The notes beneath the pieces are model-generated. The model was not told where the DNA came from. It did not search any database and worked only from the letters and a program-made list of their open reading frames with translations. This document shows, piece by piece, positions 36,747 through 47,400 of a stretch of 64,000 nucleotides of DNA; within the stretch, counting starts at the first letter, position 1; each line of letters begins with the position of its first letter. Source of the DNA: an uncultured Muribaculaceae bacterium (GTDB lineage Bacteria > Bacteroidota > Bacteroidia > Bacteroidales > Muribaculaceae). Position numbers and translations under genes: made by a program. Where the stretch lies: the NCBI GenBank assembly GCA_944321715.1, contig CALUMJ010000005.1, positions 1-64,000 of the forward strand, given 5' to 3'.

Positions 36747-38084
36747 TTACAATGCCCCTCCTGCTTTCATGCCAGCTTCAACATAGCTCCACAGGTCGCG
36801 GTCGATGATGTGCACGATATCAAACACCATCAAACCATCCGACTTAAGCAAATTGGTTGCGATGGCATCGGACAATTTTGAGGGATTATCATAATACTGG
36901 TCAACAAGCAGTCCGCCCATGAATTTATTCTTGCCCATGATTTTGCGCAAGTGCTGGCACGACCCTTCGATACAATACCACGTACCACTTTGCCCGCGGC
37001 TGTCGGTTTCGTTCCACACGATGTGGTTGTTGCGGCCATACTCTTCGAGCGTCACATCGGTATAGTAATTGCCCGTGGCATAGAGGTCAATCAGCTCGGC
37101 ATAGCCATAGTTCTTGTACTCGGGCGTGGCCCAGTCATATTCGAGGCTCGGGTCGTAGGTCTTGCTGGCAAAGTTCACGCCCACCTCGTAGTATGACGGA
37201 TACCAAGCCCCCGTGTAGGTGCCAAACGACACATCAGGATTAGCCTCCTTGACCGCCTTGCGCGCACGCTCCATAAAATCATATATGGACTTGGTGCGCC
37301 ACTCTATCCACTTTTTCGACAACTTGCCAAGCACAGGCACATACCTGTCGCCATCGCCTTTCTCCCACGACAATATGTCTTGCGGGAATTTCTCGACTTT
37401 TGCTCCGATATATTCCTCAAACTTCTTGCGTGACAAGTCAGAGAAGTCGGCACGAATACCATCATAGCGCACACGGTCGAGCATAATGCCGTCGAGCTGC
37501 GGATACTTTTTAACAAGCTCCACAAGAATGCTCAATATATAGGCCTGATACTCGTCGTTGACAGGATTGGTCATCGCGCCATAGTCTTTTTTCATCTCGG
37601 TTATAGGCACAATTCCCTTTTCGGGGTCATATACTATCGAAGCCCACTCGGGGTGCTCGTCATACACTACGCCACGGTCGAAATAATTATGCCCGGCGCA
37701 AAACACATTGAGCGAAGCATGTATTTCGAGCCCAAGCCGATGGCCAGTTTCTATGAAACGCCCCAAGTAATCGAAGTCGGCTCGTGGCGTCCCGTTCCAC
37801 TGCTCCATGCGCGGCGCAATCTCGCTATCATAAAGCACCTCGCCCGTTATCGGCCGCACATCGACAATTGCATGGGTAAAACCCAACGACTTAATTTTCT
37901 CAAGGTAATAGTCGATGGTGTCGGCATTTTGGAAACGGGCAAAATTGGCAGTAGCGTCAATCCACATCAACGCCGGTTTGGCTGCCACCTCCCCGGTCGC
38001 AGCCTGTTGCCTGTTGCCGCAAGCACACAATGTAACTGCGAGCAATGCGGCACATATCAATTTTTGCAATCCCATAACCTTCAT
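36747..38084 (-). CDS. GHL10-type glycoside hydrolase-like lipoprotein
   Basis: 445 aa. The signal peptide ends in a lipobox (VTLCAC). The rest is a TIM-barrel-like domain of the glycosyl-hydrolase-like 10 group: HAIVDVRPITGEVLYDS, LGLEIHASLNVF and LDGIMLDRVRYDG, the last carrying acidic residues typical of a GH active-site strand. It is a paralogue of the protein at 39509. It overlaps the phosphoesterase gene by 4 bp. Specificity is unknown; position in a PUL points to glycan breakdown at the cell surface or periplasm. Confidence 0.78.
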   Translation of the reverse strand: MKVMGLQKLICAALLAVTLCACGNRQQAATGEVAAKPALMWIDATANFARFQNADTIDYYLEKIKSLGFTHAIVDVRPITGEVLYDSEIAPRMEQWNGTPRADFDYLGRFIETGHRLGLEIHASLNVFCAGHNYFDRGVVYDEHPEWASIVYDPEKGIVPITEMKKDYGAMTNPVNDEYQAYILSILVELVKKYPQLDGIMLDRVRYDGIRADFSDLSRKKFEEYIGAKVEKFPQDILSWEKGDGDRYVPVLGKLSKKWIEWRTKSIYDFMERARKAVKEANPDVSFGTYTGAWYPSYYEVGVNFASKTYDPSLEYDWATPEYKNYGYAELIDLYATGNYYTDVTLEEYGRNNHIVWNETDSRGQSGTWYCIEGSCQHLRKIMGKNKFMGGLLVDQYYDNPSKLSDAIATNLLKSDGLMVFDIVHIIDRDLWSYVEAGMKAGGAL

Positions 38085-39499
38085 TTTTCGATATTTTGAA
38101 CATACACATTGCCAAATCGGTCGGTGACACGCACACCGATTTTGGCCGACGCATCGTGCGGCGTTGCGCGGAACATGTGCGGAGTCTTGATAGGGCTAAT
38201 CCAATCGTATTGCACACGCTCCTTGTCGGCACATATTTCACTTGCCATCGGGTCGTAACCCTCATAACGAGTCATCTCGCCCATGACTTTGCCATTTTCG
38301 GTCCATTCCACACGCCACATCTCATCCCAGTTCCACACATTGGCAATAATGTCGCCGGGATACTCGGCCGACGCTCCCACTGGATAGGCTCGCAATTGGT
38401 AATCGGCATCGTAACCCATGCTCTTGTAGTACCATTTCACATCAGTACCGTCCACTTCATACACGCCATAACCCTGCGGCGTGCCATCCATGCACACTGG
38501 CGCTTTCCACCATATTCCGCACACTGCGGCGGTATTATGCTCCATTAGCGAATCGCCGAAACATACATTCCAGTTGAAGTGCGTGTGTCCAGTGAGTATA
38601 TGCGCATTGCGCCCCTCAAGCATTTTCCACAATCCTGCTATGTTGCTTGTTTCATCTTGAATCAATGTGTTCCACTTAAGTTCCTTTGTCAGGCAACCGG
38701 GTATGTGCATGACCACAAACACCACATTGCCCGCCGGAACGAGTTCAAGGTCTTTCTCAATCCAGCGGAAAGTGCGCTCGTCGATGTAGCCTATATACTG
38801 GTAGTCGCGATTGACATAGAAATTATTGTCAAGCACAATATAATGGGCCTTCCCTTTATTGAACGAATAGTAAATGGGGCCGAAATAGCTCTCAAACGTC
38901 GAATAGGAATATTCAAACGTCCGCCCTCCGTATGTCATGTCGTGATTGCCGATGGTGCGCCACACAGGCATCTGCATGTCGGCAGCGACATTGATATATG
39001 GCTCGAAAAGTGCCGGTGTGTCGCCCACAATATCGCCCAAGTCGATGCCAAACACATCGGCCTTGCCATTATATGTTGCAGCACAATCCACCACGTCTTG
39101 CAGCAACCCCTTGTATGTGGCAAGGTCTTGCAGCGACGTAAGCTGCACGTCGGCTTGCACAAGAGCCACGTGGCGAGTGTCATCGACAGGATTACGGCGC
39201 AAGGCGAAATCATACTGCGCACGCCCCTCCTCTACTGGCTGATAAAAGCGAGCCACGGTATTCTCGACCTGCGGCAGGTAACCACTCGGGGTGGTTATAT
39301 ACACAAACCGTGCGTCACGGTCAAGTTCCATGCTGTAGCTGCCATCGCTGCCAGTGGTGACACATTCATATCCATCGGTCACCATCACGCCAGCTATGCC
39401 ATGCCCGTTGCAAGTCACCTTTCCACCTACGATATTACCGCCCCATGCCATCACACTTGTCAGCAATGCGACGGTTGTCATTAACATATTCTTTCTCAT
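38081..39499 (-). CDS. calcineurin-like metallophosphoesterase, secreted
   Basis: 472 aa with a signal peptide (about 1-20). An N-terminal carboxypeptidase-regulatory-like beta domain (about 22-95) is followed by a calcineurin-type domain with metal ligands in FGIDLGDIVGD, TIGNHDMTYGG, VFVVMHIPG and ILTGHTHFN. A C-terminal beta-rich domain follows, as in the Bacteroidetes 'calcineurin-like phosphoesterase C-terminal domain' proteins. It probably cleaves a phosphate mono- or diester on the PUL substrate or a released product. It sits between the two GHL10 genes, spaced by 9 bp and a 4-bp overlap. Confidence 0.83.
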   Translation of the reverse strand: MRKNMLMTTVALLTSVMAWGGNIVGGKVTCNGHGIAGVMVTDGYECVTTGSDGSYSMELDRDARFVYITTPSGYLPQVENTVARFYQPVEEGRAQYDFALRRNPVDDTRHVALVQADVQLTSLQDLATYKGLLQDVVDCAATYNGKADVFGIDLGDIVGDTPALFEPYINVAADMQMPVWRTIGNHDMTYGGRTFEYSYSTFESYFGPIYYSFNKGKAHYIVLDNNFYVNRDYQYIGYIDERTFRWIEKDLELVPAGNVVFVVMHIPGCLTKELKWNTLIQDETSNIAGLWKMLEGRNAHILTGHTHFNWNVCFGDSLMEHNTAAVCGIWWKAPVCMDGTPQGYGVYEVDGTDVKWYYKSMGYDADYQLRAYPVGASAEYPGDIIANVWNWDEMWRVEWTENGKVMGEMTRYEGYDPMASEICADKERVQYDWISPIKTPHMFRATPHDASAKIGVRVTDRFGNVYVQNIEK

Positions 39500-39508
39500 C
39501 GGTTCACT

Positions 39509-40903
39509 CTATTCTTGCACAGTTAAAGAACTTAAATATTCCTCAAATCCTTGCTTGAAGGCATCCCAGTAGTTATACATCTTGATGTGGCAGATGTCAA
39601 ATACAAAGAAGCCGTCGCTGGCCGTGATGCAAGCATCGATGGCATCGGGGATTAACGCAGCCTGCCCGCCTCCGGTCCATCCGGTGCTGTTGCCTATGTC
39701 GGGGCCGCCGGCAAATTCCACATCACCTTGCAGCAAAGTGCGGCCCTGCTCACAGAACCCCTGCATCGTCCACTCGCCCGAGCCATAGATGTCCGAAGCC
39801 GAGGCGTATGCGCCGAGGAACATGAAATCGGTATGGTCGGCATACCCTGCATTATGGTAATTATCCGAAGCCCAAGCCGGATAATTCGCTGCAGTGTCAT
39901 ACTTGGGGCTTGCCCAGTTCACACCCGACTCGTAATAAGTCGAATACCATGCGCCAACGTATGCGCCAAACCGAATGGTGTCGTTGACCTCTTTCACAGC
40001 GTTGCGGGCCTCCACCATGAAATCATGTATGTTCATTGCACGGAATTCAAGCCACTGCTTGAACAACGGTGGTTGCTCGCTTGGCAATGTGTTGGTGCCG
40101 GGAGCCATGATGTCGTCGGGGAAATTCTCCACCGTCTGACCGATATAGCTCTCAAACTTTGCACGCGACTCGTCCGAAAAGTCGCTCATCAGTCCATAGT
40201 CATCATAGCGGCAGCGGTCAAGAATGATTCCGTCAAGGTTATATGCCGCAAGGTCACGCAACAGCTGTAACATATATTCAACCACCTCGTCGTTGGCAGG
40301 ATTAAGGAACTTGGCGCCATAGTCCGACGAGTCGTCGAGCAGGTCCATCGTGTTGGTCAATCCGTCGGCTGCATTAATCACCGTGGCCCAACCTTTCTTG
40401 CTCTCGTCACGGAAAAGCATCCCGTCGCTGCCGAGGCCGTAAGGGCACAAATAGCCTCCGACAAATGTGTTAATCGAAGCGTTGACCCTCAATCCGAGTT
40501 TATGCCCCTCGTCAATGAACGCTTGCAGATAATCCCACGTGGCAGTGCGTTCAAGCCACACGTAACCGGCATCGACCCACGCATCAATGCGAGTAAGCGG
40601 GTCGGCAACCGTGGAAGAGAACAACACATCGCCCTCCGACGGACGCACGTCCACTATGATGTCGGTAAATCCCACTTCTTTCACGCGAGCCAAGTCGGCG
40701 GCTATGTTTTCGCGGTTGTTGGCATAATCTTCAAAGTTTGCCGCAGCATCAATCCACACATAGCGAGGCTTGGCCTCGACTACGACAGTAGTGTCTTGCG
40801 GCTCATCGGGAGTCCAAGGCCATTCGGGCAAATCCTTTTCGTCGCTGCACGAAGCCATCGACAGCCCGACAATCGCCAAAGTGCTATATATCAATTTTCT
40901 CAT
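39509..40903 (-). CDS. GHL10-type glycoside hydrolase-like lipoprotein (paralogue)
   Basis: 464 aa. Lipobox SMASCSD. Shares with the 36747 protein the order DIIVDVRPSEGDVLFSS, LGLRVNASINTFVGG and LDGIILDRCRYDD, and the C-terminal FFVFDICHI. It is somewhat divergent, so the two may act on different linkages of one substrate. It is the first gene after the hairpin at 40934-41019. Confidence 0.78.
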   Translation of the reverse strand: MRKLIYSTLAIVGLSMASCSDEKDLPEWPWTPDEPQDTTVVVEAKPRYVWIDAAANFEDYANNRENIAADLARVKEVGFTDIIVDVRPSEGDVLFSSTVADPLTRIDAWVDAGYVWLERTATWDYLQAFIDEGHKLGLRVNASINTFVGGYLCPYGLGSDGMLFRDESKKGWATVINAADGLTNTMDLLDDSSDYGAKFLNPANDEVVEYMLQLLRDLAAYNLDGIILDRCRYDDYGLMSDFSDESRAKFESYIGQTVENFPDDIMAPGTNTLPSEQPPLFKQWLEFRAMNIHDFMVEARNAVKEVNDTIRFGAYVGAWYSTYYESGVNWASPKYDTAANYPAWASDNYHNAGYADHTDFMFLGAYASASDIYGSGEWTMQGFCEQGRTLLQGDVEFAGGPDIGNSTGWTGGGQAALIPDAIDACITASDGFFVFDICHIKMYNYWDAFKQGFEEYLSSLTVQE

Positions 40904-40933
40904 ATCTTTTCACTATATCCTGTAAATACGAAA

Positions 40934-41019
40934 AAGGTGAGGAAATGCCATGGCGCAATTATTGCAGTTATAATCAAACTGCGTTCATGATGACACCCAT
41001 TCCAGGCATTCCTCACCTT
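40934..41019 (-). terminator. large hairpin inside the PUL operon
   Basis: AGGTGAGGAAATGCC pairs with GGCATTCCTCACCT (one base unpaired) across an intervening loop of about 55 bp. On the minus strand it is followed by a T-run (CACCTTTTTCG). It lies between the SusE-position gene and the GHL10 gene and may lower expression of the distal genes or end part of the transcripts. Confidence 0.65.
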
Positions 41020-41041
41020 CTACACAAAGAGATTCTATTCA

Positions 41042-42736
41042 CTAATCGGCAATACAATCGGCGACATATCCGCCAATCGTGCCACAGTTGTTATCGTAAT
41101 AATAAATATACAAATTGTAACCGTCGGCCGATGGGGCAAGAAGCACATCGCCCGATGCCGTCGATGAAGTGGCTGTCTGGTACCATTCAACGGCACTGTT
41201 GGCAAGCACGAGCGACGGCGAAGTAGTCAACGTACCTGTGAACTGACTCATCTCTGTGGTGTTATACACATACAGCTGCGGGCCTGCACCCCACATCGGG
41301 AAGTGGCTTACCACGAGCAGAGCCAAGTAACGGGCATTATTGAACTGCTTGGTGTCTAAGTTGTTGGGGTCAACGTTACCGTTCACCACACCCTGGTCTT
41401 CAAGCATTGCTGCCACAGCATTGCTGCCATCAAGGTAATTGAGCTGGTTGGCACTGTAGTAGCACAAGAAGCAACCATCGGCAGGATTGGTCGATGCGGC
41501 CACAACGTTTGTTCCGTTAACTGGCGATGCGCCCCACGACAAGCCTGTGCTTGCAATGTCAATCACCTCGGGTGCTTGAACTGCGCCATCAACAACCCTT
41601 ATGCGAGTATAGGTCGTCGAATTGGTTATGCCGCTACCTTCGTTGGTGACGATGATGGTAGCATTTGTTTCGATATTGCCGATTACCTTCATTTCATAGC
41701 CCATAGGCAGCGACGAGCTATTGGTGAACGAGGTGAACAACGTAGGAGCATCTGTTACCGACGAAGTGGTATAGATTTCAAACGTCTGGCCACCTTCGGC
41801 ATGGTTGCAGATGAGCAAGTGCTCGCCCTCATCGCTGGTGATGCTTGCTGCTGTAGCCGAGCCAAGGTTGATTTCGCCCTCGCGCGAACCTGTAATGCGG
41901 TTCAAGTAGAACGGTGTGGTTCCATCGCCCATGCACACAACAAGGTAGTTACCAGTTGCACCAAGCGACGGTGCATTGGTTGCCAGCCATGGAATACCCA
42001 CGATATTGATAGCGTCGATGTTAAACAACAGTTCAAGGCTCGATGCATTGAATCCTTGCGGAATCTTGTCGGGCACGCTCTTGGTGACTGTATATGTGCG
42101 GCTATCTGTGCCATTGTGTGCCGTCACGGTGAGTTCCACAGGCTCGTTGTAATTGAGTTCGGTGGTACTCGGGTCGGGCGAAATGGTGGCATGCGCCGAC
42201 ACTTGGAAATTGGCAAGGCAAGCCGACAAGTCATCGGCCGAAATGAGCGAAATCGTGTTGTTGGCATTATTGATAATACCATTTACCGACGGCGAAACAA
42301 GGCTGAACGAAATCATGTCGCAAGCTGCCGACTTGGTGCGCTCGCCAGTGATGCAGATTTGGCGCGACGAGCCATCGGGTCCGGTCAACGTAAACCAGTT
42401 CTCCTCATTGAGGTTGAGAGTGCCGAGTGCCGGTGTGAGAATGAAATTGTTGTTCATCTCGGCACGCACTTTCATCGCTTTCATGTTATCCTCGGTTGGA
42501 TTGTCGCTCGTTTCGGGGAAGAACCAAGGCACAGGGATTACAAAACGGTCTTTGGCATAATCCTCGGCCGTGATATTCCACACCACAGCATCCGACTCGG
42601 CATATTGCCCATCGGTGAATGTTGCCGTGAGGCTCGTGATTCCTTGCCGCGAGGTATCGATGCTCACATATTCGGGGTCTTGGCACGATGCCAGCAGCAA
42701 CGCAAGCCCCATTGACAGAAATATACTTTTTTTCAT
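41042..42736 (-). CDS. SusE/SusF-position surface lipoprotein
   Basis: 564 aa. Lipobox LLASCQD. The mature protein starts with two Ig-like beta domains (about 25-225, with TYTVTKSV closing the second) and continues into a repeated beta-structured region resembling a propeller. Its place directly after susD and its lipid anchor fit a surface glycan-binding protein. It may belong to a DUF5018/DUF4623-type family; that name is uncertain. No catalytic motif is seen. Confidence 0.7.
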   Translation of the reverse strand: MKKSIFLSMGLALLLASCQDPEYVSIDTSRQGITSLTATFTDGQYAESDAVVWNITAEDYAKDRFVIPVPWFFPETSDNPTEDNMKAMKVRAEMNNNFILTPALGTLNLNEENWFTLTGPDGSSRQICITGERTKSAACDMISFSLVSPSVNGIINNANNTISLISADDLSACLANFQVSAHATISPDPSTTELNYNEPVELTVTAHNGTDSRTYTVTKSVPDKIPQGFNASSLELLFNIDAINIVGIPWLATNAPSLGATGNYLVVCMGDGTTPFYLNRITGSREGEINLGSATAASITSDEGEHLLICNHAEGGQTFEIYTTSSVTDAPTLFTSFTNSSSLPMGYEMKVIGNIETNATIIVTNEGSGITNSTTYTRIRVVDGAVQAPEVIDIASTGLSWGASPVNGTNVVAASTNPADGCFLCYYSANQLNYLDGSNAVAAMLEDQGVVNGNVDPNNLDTKQFNNARYLALLVVSHFPMWGAGPQLYVYNTTEMSQFTGTLTTSPSLVLANSAVEWYQTATSSTASGDVLLAPSADGYNLYIYYYDNNCGTIGGYVADCIAD

Positions 42737-42763
42737 AATCGAAATTCTTTAATTAAGGGGTTA

Positions 42764-44431
42764 TTATTGCCATTCGGGATATTGGTCAACAAGTTGGTTG
42801 CCGCTGATTTCGGCCGATGGAAGCGGGCATTGGTACATCTTATCGGGGAAATTGAGGTCTTTGTGGTCAACTTCCACGTAGGTGTAAACAAACGACCCGT
42901 TGGCCTGACGCTCGATTTTGAAGCCGTGGCGGCGGATACCGGTAAATGCCGTGCTCGACAAACCCCAACGGCGCATATCCCAGTAATAGTAGCCTTCGCA
43001 CATGAGTTCCACCTTGCGTTCCTGGCGTATGGCAGCCATCAGGTTTTCGCCACTTTGGTCGGAGTAGGGCAAGCCTACACGGCCACGTACTTTGCCCACC
43101 GCCCAATTGGCCTCGCTGTCGTCACCAGTGTGGTAGCAAGCCTCGGCATAGTTGAGCAGCAACTCGGCATAACGCATGTCAATCCATGCCGCAGTACCAT
43201 TTTGCACCGTGAGGAAGCTATGGTTCTCATCGACAAGTTTCTTCAAGTAATATCCAGTGACCGTGCGTCCATTGCTCGACGGCTCTACATACCACTCACA
43301 CCACCCGTCGGTGCCGCCGACAAACGGCTCGATTGTGCGTCCTTTCCACGTCGAACCATTATAAAGCACCGATGCGGCAAAACGCGGTTCGAGCTGGTCG
43401 TAAGGAGGTGTAACGTCGGTACCAGTCGTGGTGTGCCACTGGCTCCAATCGGGGAACCCGCCTGTGGCAAGCTCAAACGACTCTACCATCTCTTGCGTAG
43501 GATTGGCAAGGCCGCCTGTCTGCGCATTACCATCGTTCACTTGGTCGCCGCCAGGAGCATAGAGGTTGTCCCAAGTGTGGTAAACGCCATTCGACGAGTT
43601 ATAGTTGTATTCCCATATAGCCTCAATGCCATTGGAGGTAAATGCTTCGGCGTATGTCGGAGCCAAGTCATATAGCCTCATGTCGATTACTTTCTTGGCT
43701 GCATCACGGGCATCAGACCAACGCTCGGCATACAACATCGCACGTGCGAGCAGGGCGTATGCGGCACCGCTGGTGACACGCCCGTTGGAGGTCGCGCTCA
43801 CCTCAAGATTCTCGCCGGCAAACGTCAAATCGTCATAGACAAACTGCCACCCGTCGGCCTCGCTGCTTAAAGCCTTGTTAGGCTGTATTTGGCTGAGGTC
43901 ATCGTCATATATAATCACTTCCTTATAACGCTTCACAAGGTCGAAATAAAGCATTCCGCGGAAGAAGCGCAACTCGGCTTCAAGGCGAGTCTTGTTGGCC
44001 TCGTCGAAAGTGCCATATTGCTTGAGGTTGCTCAACGCCTCGTTGACACGGCGCACATAGTTATACACCTCCGACCAGTTGCCAAGGTACACAGCCACAT
44101 AGTTGGCCGTGAGCACAGCATCCTCGCCGTATGAGAATTCGCTGGGTATGTAATGATATTTGCTGTAATTGGTATCGCCATACTTGATCATGTCGGTCAA
44201 GCCTTCGGTCATACCAGCAGTGCATTGCCCACCATCGGTATCGTCATAATAGGGGCTGAAGTAGTCGGTCAGTCCATAAAAGTAATTGACGGCATATTCC
44301 GCGCCCGAAACGCTGCTCCACACCGTGATGTCCGACACTTCATCGGTAGGCGACATATCGAGGTAATCGCTGCATGAGCCAAGGCCAAGCAATGCGGCAG
44401 CCAATATGCCTGTATATATTTTCGATTTCAT
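42764..44431 (-). CDS. SusD/RagB family nutrient-binding lipoprotein
   Basis: 555 aa from ATG 44431; the frame opens three codons earlier with TTG. Lipobox GLGSCSD. SusD-type features: TPR-like helices in the N-terminal half, the RFFRGMLYFDLVKRY segment, and the C-terminal YYYWDMRRWG pattern typical of RagB/SusD proteins. It forms the lid on the SusC channel and binds the glycan at the surface. It starts 22 bp after susC. Confidence 0.92.
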   Translation of the reverse strand: MKSKIYTGILAAALLGLGSCSDYLDMSPTDEVSDITVWSSVSGAEYAVNYFYGLTDYFSPYYDDTDGGQCTAGMTEGLTDMIKYGDTNYSKYHYIPSEFSYGEDAVLTANYVAVYLGNWSEVYNYVRRVNEALSNLKQYGTFDEANKTRLEAELRFFRGMLYFDLVKRYKEVIIYDDDLSQIQPNKALSSEADGWQFVYDDLTFAGENLEVSATSNGRVTSGAAYALLARAMLYAERWSDARDAAKKVIDMRLYDLAPTYAEAFTSNGIEAIWEYNYNSSNGVYHTWDNLYAPGGDQVNDGNAQTGGLANPTQEMVESFELATGGFPDWSQWHTTTGTDVTPPYDQLEPRFAASVLYNGSTWKGRTIEPFVGGTDGWCEWYVEPSSNGRTVTGYYLKKLVDENHSFLTVQNGTAAWIDMRYAELLLNYAEACYHTGDDSEANWAVGKVRGRVGLPYSDQSGENLMAAIRQERKVELMCEGYYYWDMRRWGLSSTAFTGIRRHGFKIERQANGSFVYTYVEVDHKDLNFPDKMYQCPLPSAEISGNQLVDQYPEWQ

Positions 44432-44453
44432 AATATTCAATATTTCAGTTAGT

Positions 44454-47400
44454 TTAGAATGTCAATGTTAAACCTCCCATTACAGTGCGCTGTTGCGGAT
44501 AGTAACCATTGTTCACACCTGGAGATTCGGGGTCGATACCATCAGGCAGACCGTCGATGGTGAACAAGTTAGAGCCTTGCACGTACAGGCGTATGCGCTC
44601 GATACCGATCTTGTCCATCCACTGCTGTGGCAGGGTGTAACCGATAGTCATAGATTTCAAGCGGATGTACTTGCCATCGCGCAACCAGAAAGTAGAAGCC
44701 AAGCCGTTGTCGCCACCATGGGTGAGGTTACCGGCAGTGATGCGCGGGAACTCGCCATCGGGGTTGTAAACGCTGTAGGCATTTTCAACCAAGTAGAGCG
44801 GAGAGTTCATGCCATCCTTGAAAGTCTTGGTCCACACTGTGTTGTCGTCATATCCGTTGTAGTAAGTACCTGTGAGCGATACATCAAAGATTGCACCACC
44901 AGTGAATTGCATGTCAAGGTCGATGCCATTCCAGCTTGCATTGAGGTTCAAGCCGTAAGTGACTGCCGGGCGGTTGTCGTGTCCGATGCGGGCGCGGTCG
45001 CTCCAGTCAATCTTGTTATCGCCATTGAGGTCGCGGTACTTGATGTCGCCCACGTTAGGACGGCTGCCATACCATGCCGAGTTGTCGATTTCTTCCTCGC
45101 TGCGGTAAAGTCCGTCGGCAATCCAGCCATATTGTGCATATACGCTCGTGCCAGTTACACGTATCCATTCCGGGTCGTTGGCACCGTCGGCAGCATAGCG
45201 CAACCAGCGGTTCTTTGCCCAGCTCACGTTAGCCGAGATACCGTAGTCAAACATCTTGCCACCGAGCATGAAGTGGTTGCGGTGCGAAACTGTAACATCA
45301 ATACCCTTGGTGTCGATCTTGTTATAGTTGGCCCATGAGCTGTAATAGCCACCCATCGATGGTGGATAAGTGCTACCGCCGAGCTGAGTCAGAATATCGT
45401 AGGTATAGTTGTAGAATGCGTCAAATTCCACGCCGAGCATACTGTTCCACATTGTCAAGTCGAAACCGGCATTGTACGACAATGTCTTTTCCCACGTAAG
45501 CGTGTTGTTGGGGATTGCACTGGTGTAGAGCGATGTCCACGAGTTGCCACCTATCATCACGTTGCTGCCGTATGCATAAGTGCTGAGGAAGCGGTAAGGA
45601 GTTACATTGTCCGAACCAAGCAGACCGATTGAGCCGCGAACCTTCAAGTCATTGATTATTGTCACATCTTTCATGAAGTCTTCACGAGAAATGCGCCATG
45701 CTACCGAACCCGAAGGGAAGAAGCCCCAACGCTTGCCCGAAACGTTGCCCGAGAAACGATAAGAACCATCATAACGGCCAGTGAACTCGGCAAGGTACTT
45801 GTTGTCGTAGTCATACTTCAAGCGGAACACATAACCGATGCTGCGCGTAGCATTGCTGCTACCAGCAATCGAACCAGTCACATCGGGGTTACCGAAACCA
45901 AGTTCAGGAAGCGACGGGAATGGGATATCTTGTGCATAAGCTGCAAGATTGTTGTATTTATAATCCTGTATTTCCACAAGTGCAAGGAAATCTACATTGT
46001 GAAGCCCGAACGAATTGACATACGCGATGCTACCTTGTCCCACCATTTGGCGAGTAGTAGCCTGGCCTTCGCCAAGTTTGTTGGTCGCGCTGCCACGAGG
46101 GTCAAGAATGCTTTGATAAGTAAGCTGTTCTACATTGGATGTAGGCTTCGTTGTCATCATTGTGTAATATGGAGTGGACAGGTTCTTGTTCCATGAAGTG
46201 CTGTAGTCATACGACCCGTTAACCTTCAATGTCAAGCCCTTAACCCAAGGCACATCATATTGCAATGCCACATTAGTTTCGACAGCAGTAGAACGTGTTT
46301 CCTGGTAACCCGACTCGTAGATTGCAGCCAGCGGGCTGTTTGATTGGCCACTGTTGTTGGCAGTACCAGTGTAAACGCCGTCGATTTTCTCGGGTACATA
46401 CGGGTGCATACGCACTGTCTGGTTGGCAATTGACATCCAGCCTTGTTCGCCGAGTTCCGAGTTGCTATCCGTGCCACCCGATGCGTAGCCTGGAGTGTGG
46501 CGCTTGCTCGTGCGAGCCGATACGCCTATCGACAACTTCCAGTCCTTGGCAATGTCGGCTTCGATGTTAGAGCGCAAGTTGTAACGCTTGTAATAGAAAT
46601 TGTCGATGTTACCATCTTGTCCCATGTAGCCCACCGAAGCATAGTAGCGCAAGCGTTCAGTACCACCTTGTACCGACACATTGTGCTTCTGGTTGACACC
46701 TGTGCCAAACACTCGGTCGGCATAGTCAACGTTGCCCCAGCCATTGCGTCCAGCCTTCATGTCGGCAATGTTCTGTTCCGAGAAGATCGGCACATATTCT
46801 GCCGGCGAAGTTATAATGCCATTGGCCATGCGGTCCATCATGTCACCGAGGTTGTAGTAATAAGCAAATTCAGGGCCGTCGCAGAATTCCGGGAAGTTGG
46901 TGTTGAACGAACCACCCACCGAGCCGTCATACGTAATCTTCGACTTGCCTTGTGCACCTTTCTTAGTCGTAACAATGATTACACCGCCGGCAGCCTTCAA
47001 ACCGTAAACAGCGGCAGCGGCAGCATCTTTCAGCACGCTGACGCTCTCGATGTCGTTAGGGTCGATGTCGCCGATTTCGCGCGGGAAGCCATCAACAATG
47101 TAAGTCACGCCGTAAATCGAACCACGGATACGCAACGAAGCGTTGTCCACACCAGGTTCACCACTTTCCTGTACCGACGAGATACCAGGCAACTTACCAG
47201 CGAGCACCTGCGTCACGTTGGTCGATGGCGACACGAGCAGGTCTTCGCCATTGATTGCCGACACGGCACCTGTCAACGAGCTTTTCTTCATTGTTCCATA
47301 GCCGACAACCACAACGTCGTCGAGCAACTGCATATCATCGGCCATGGTGATATTATGCACCTGCTGGCCGGCGATGTTAACTTCTTGTGTCTGCATTCCC

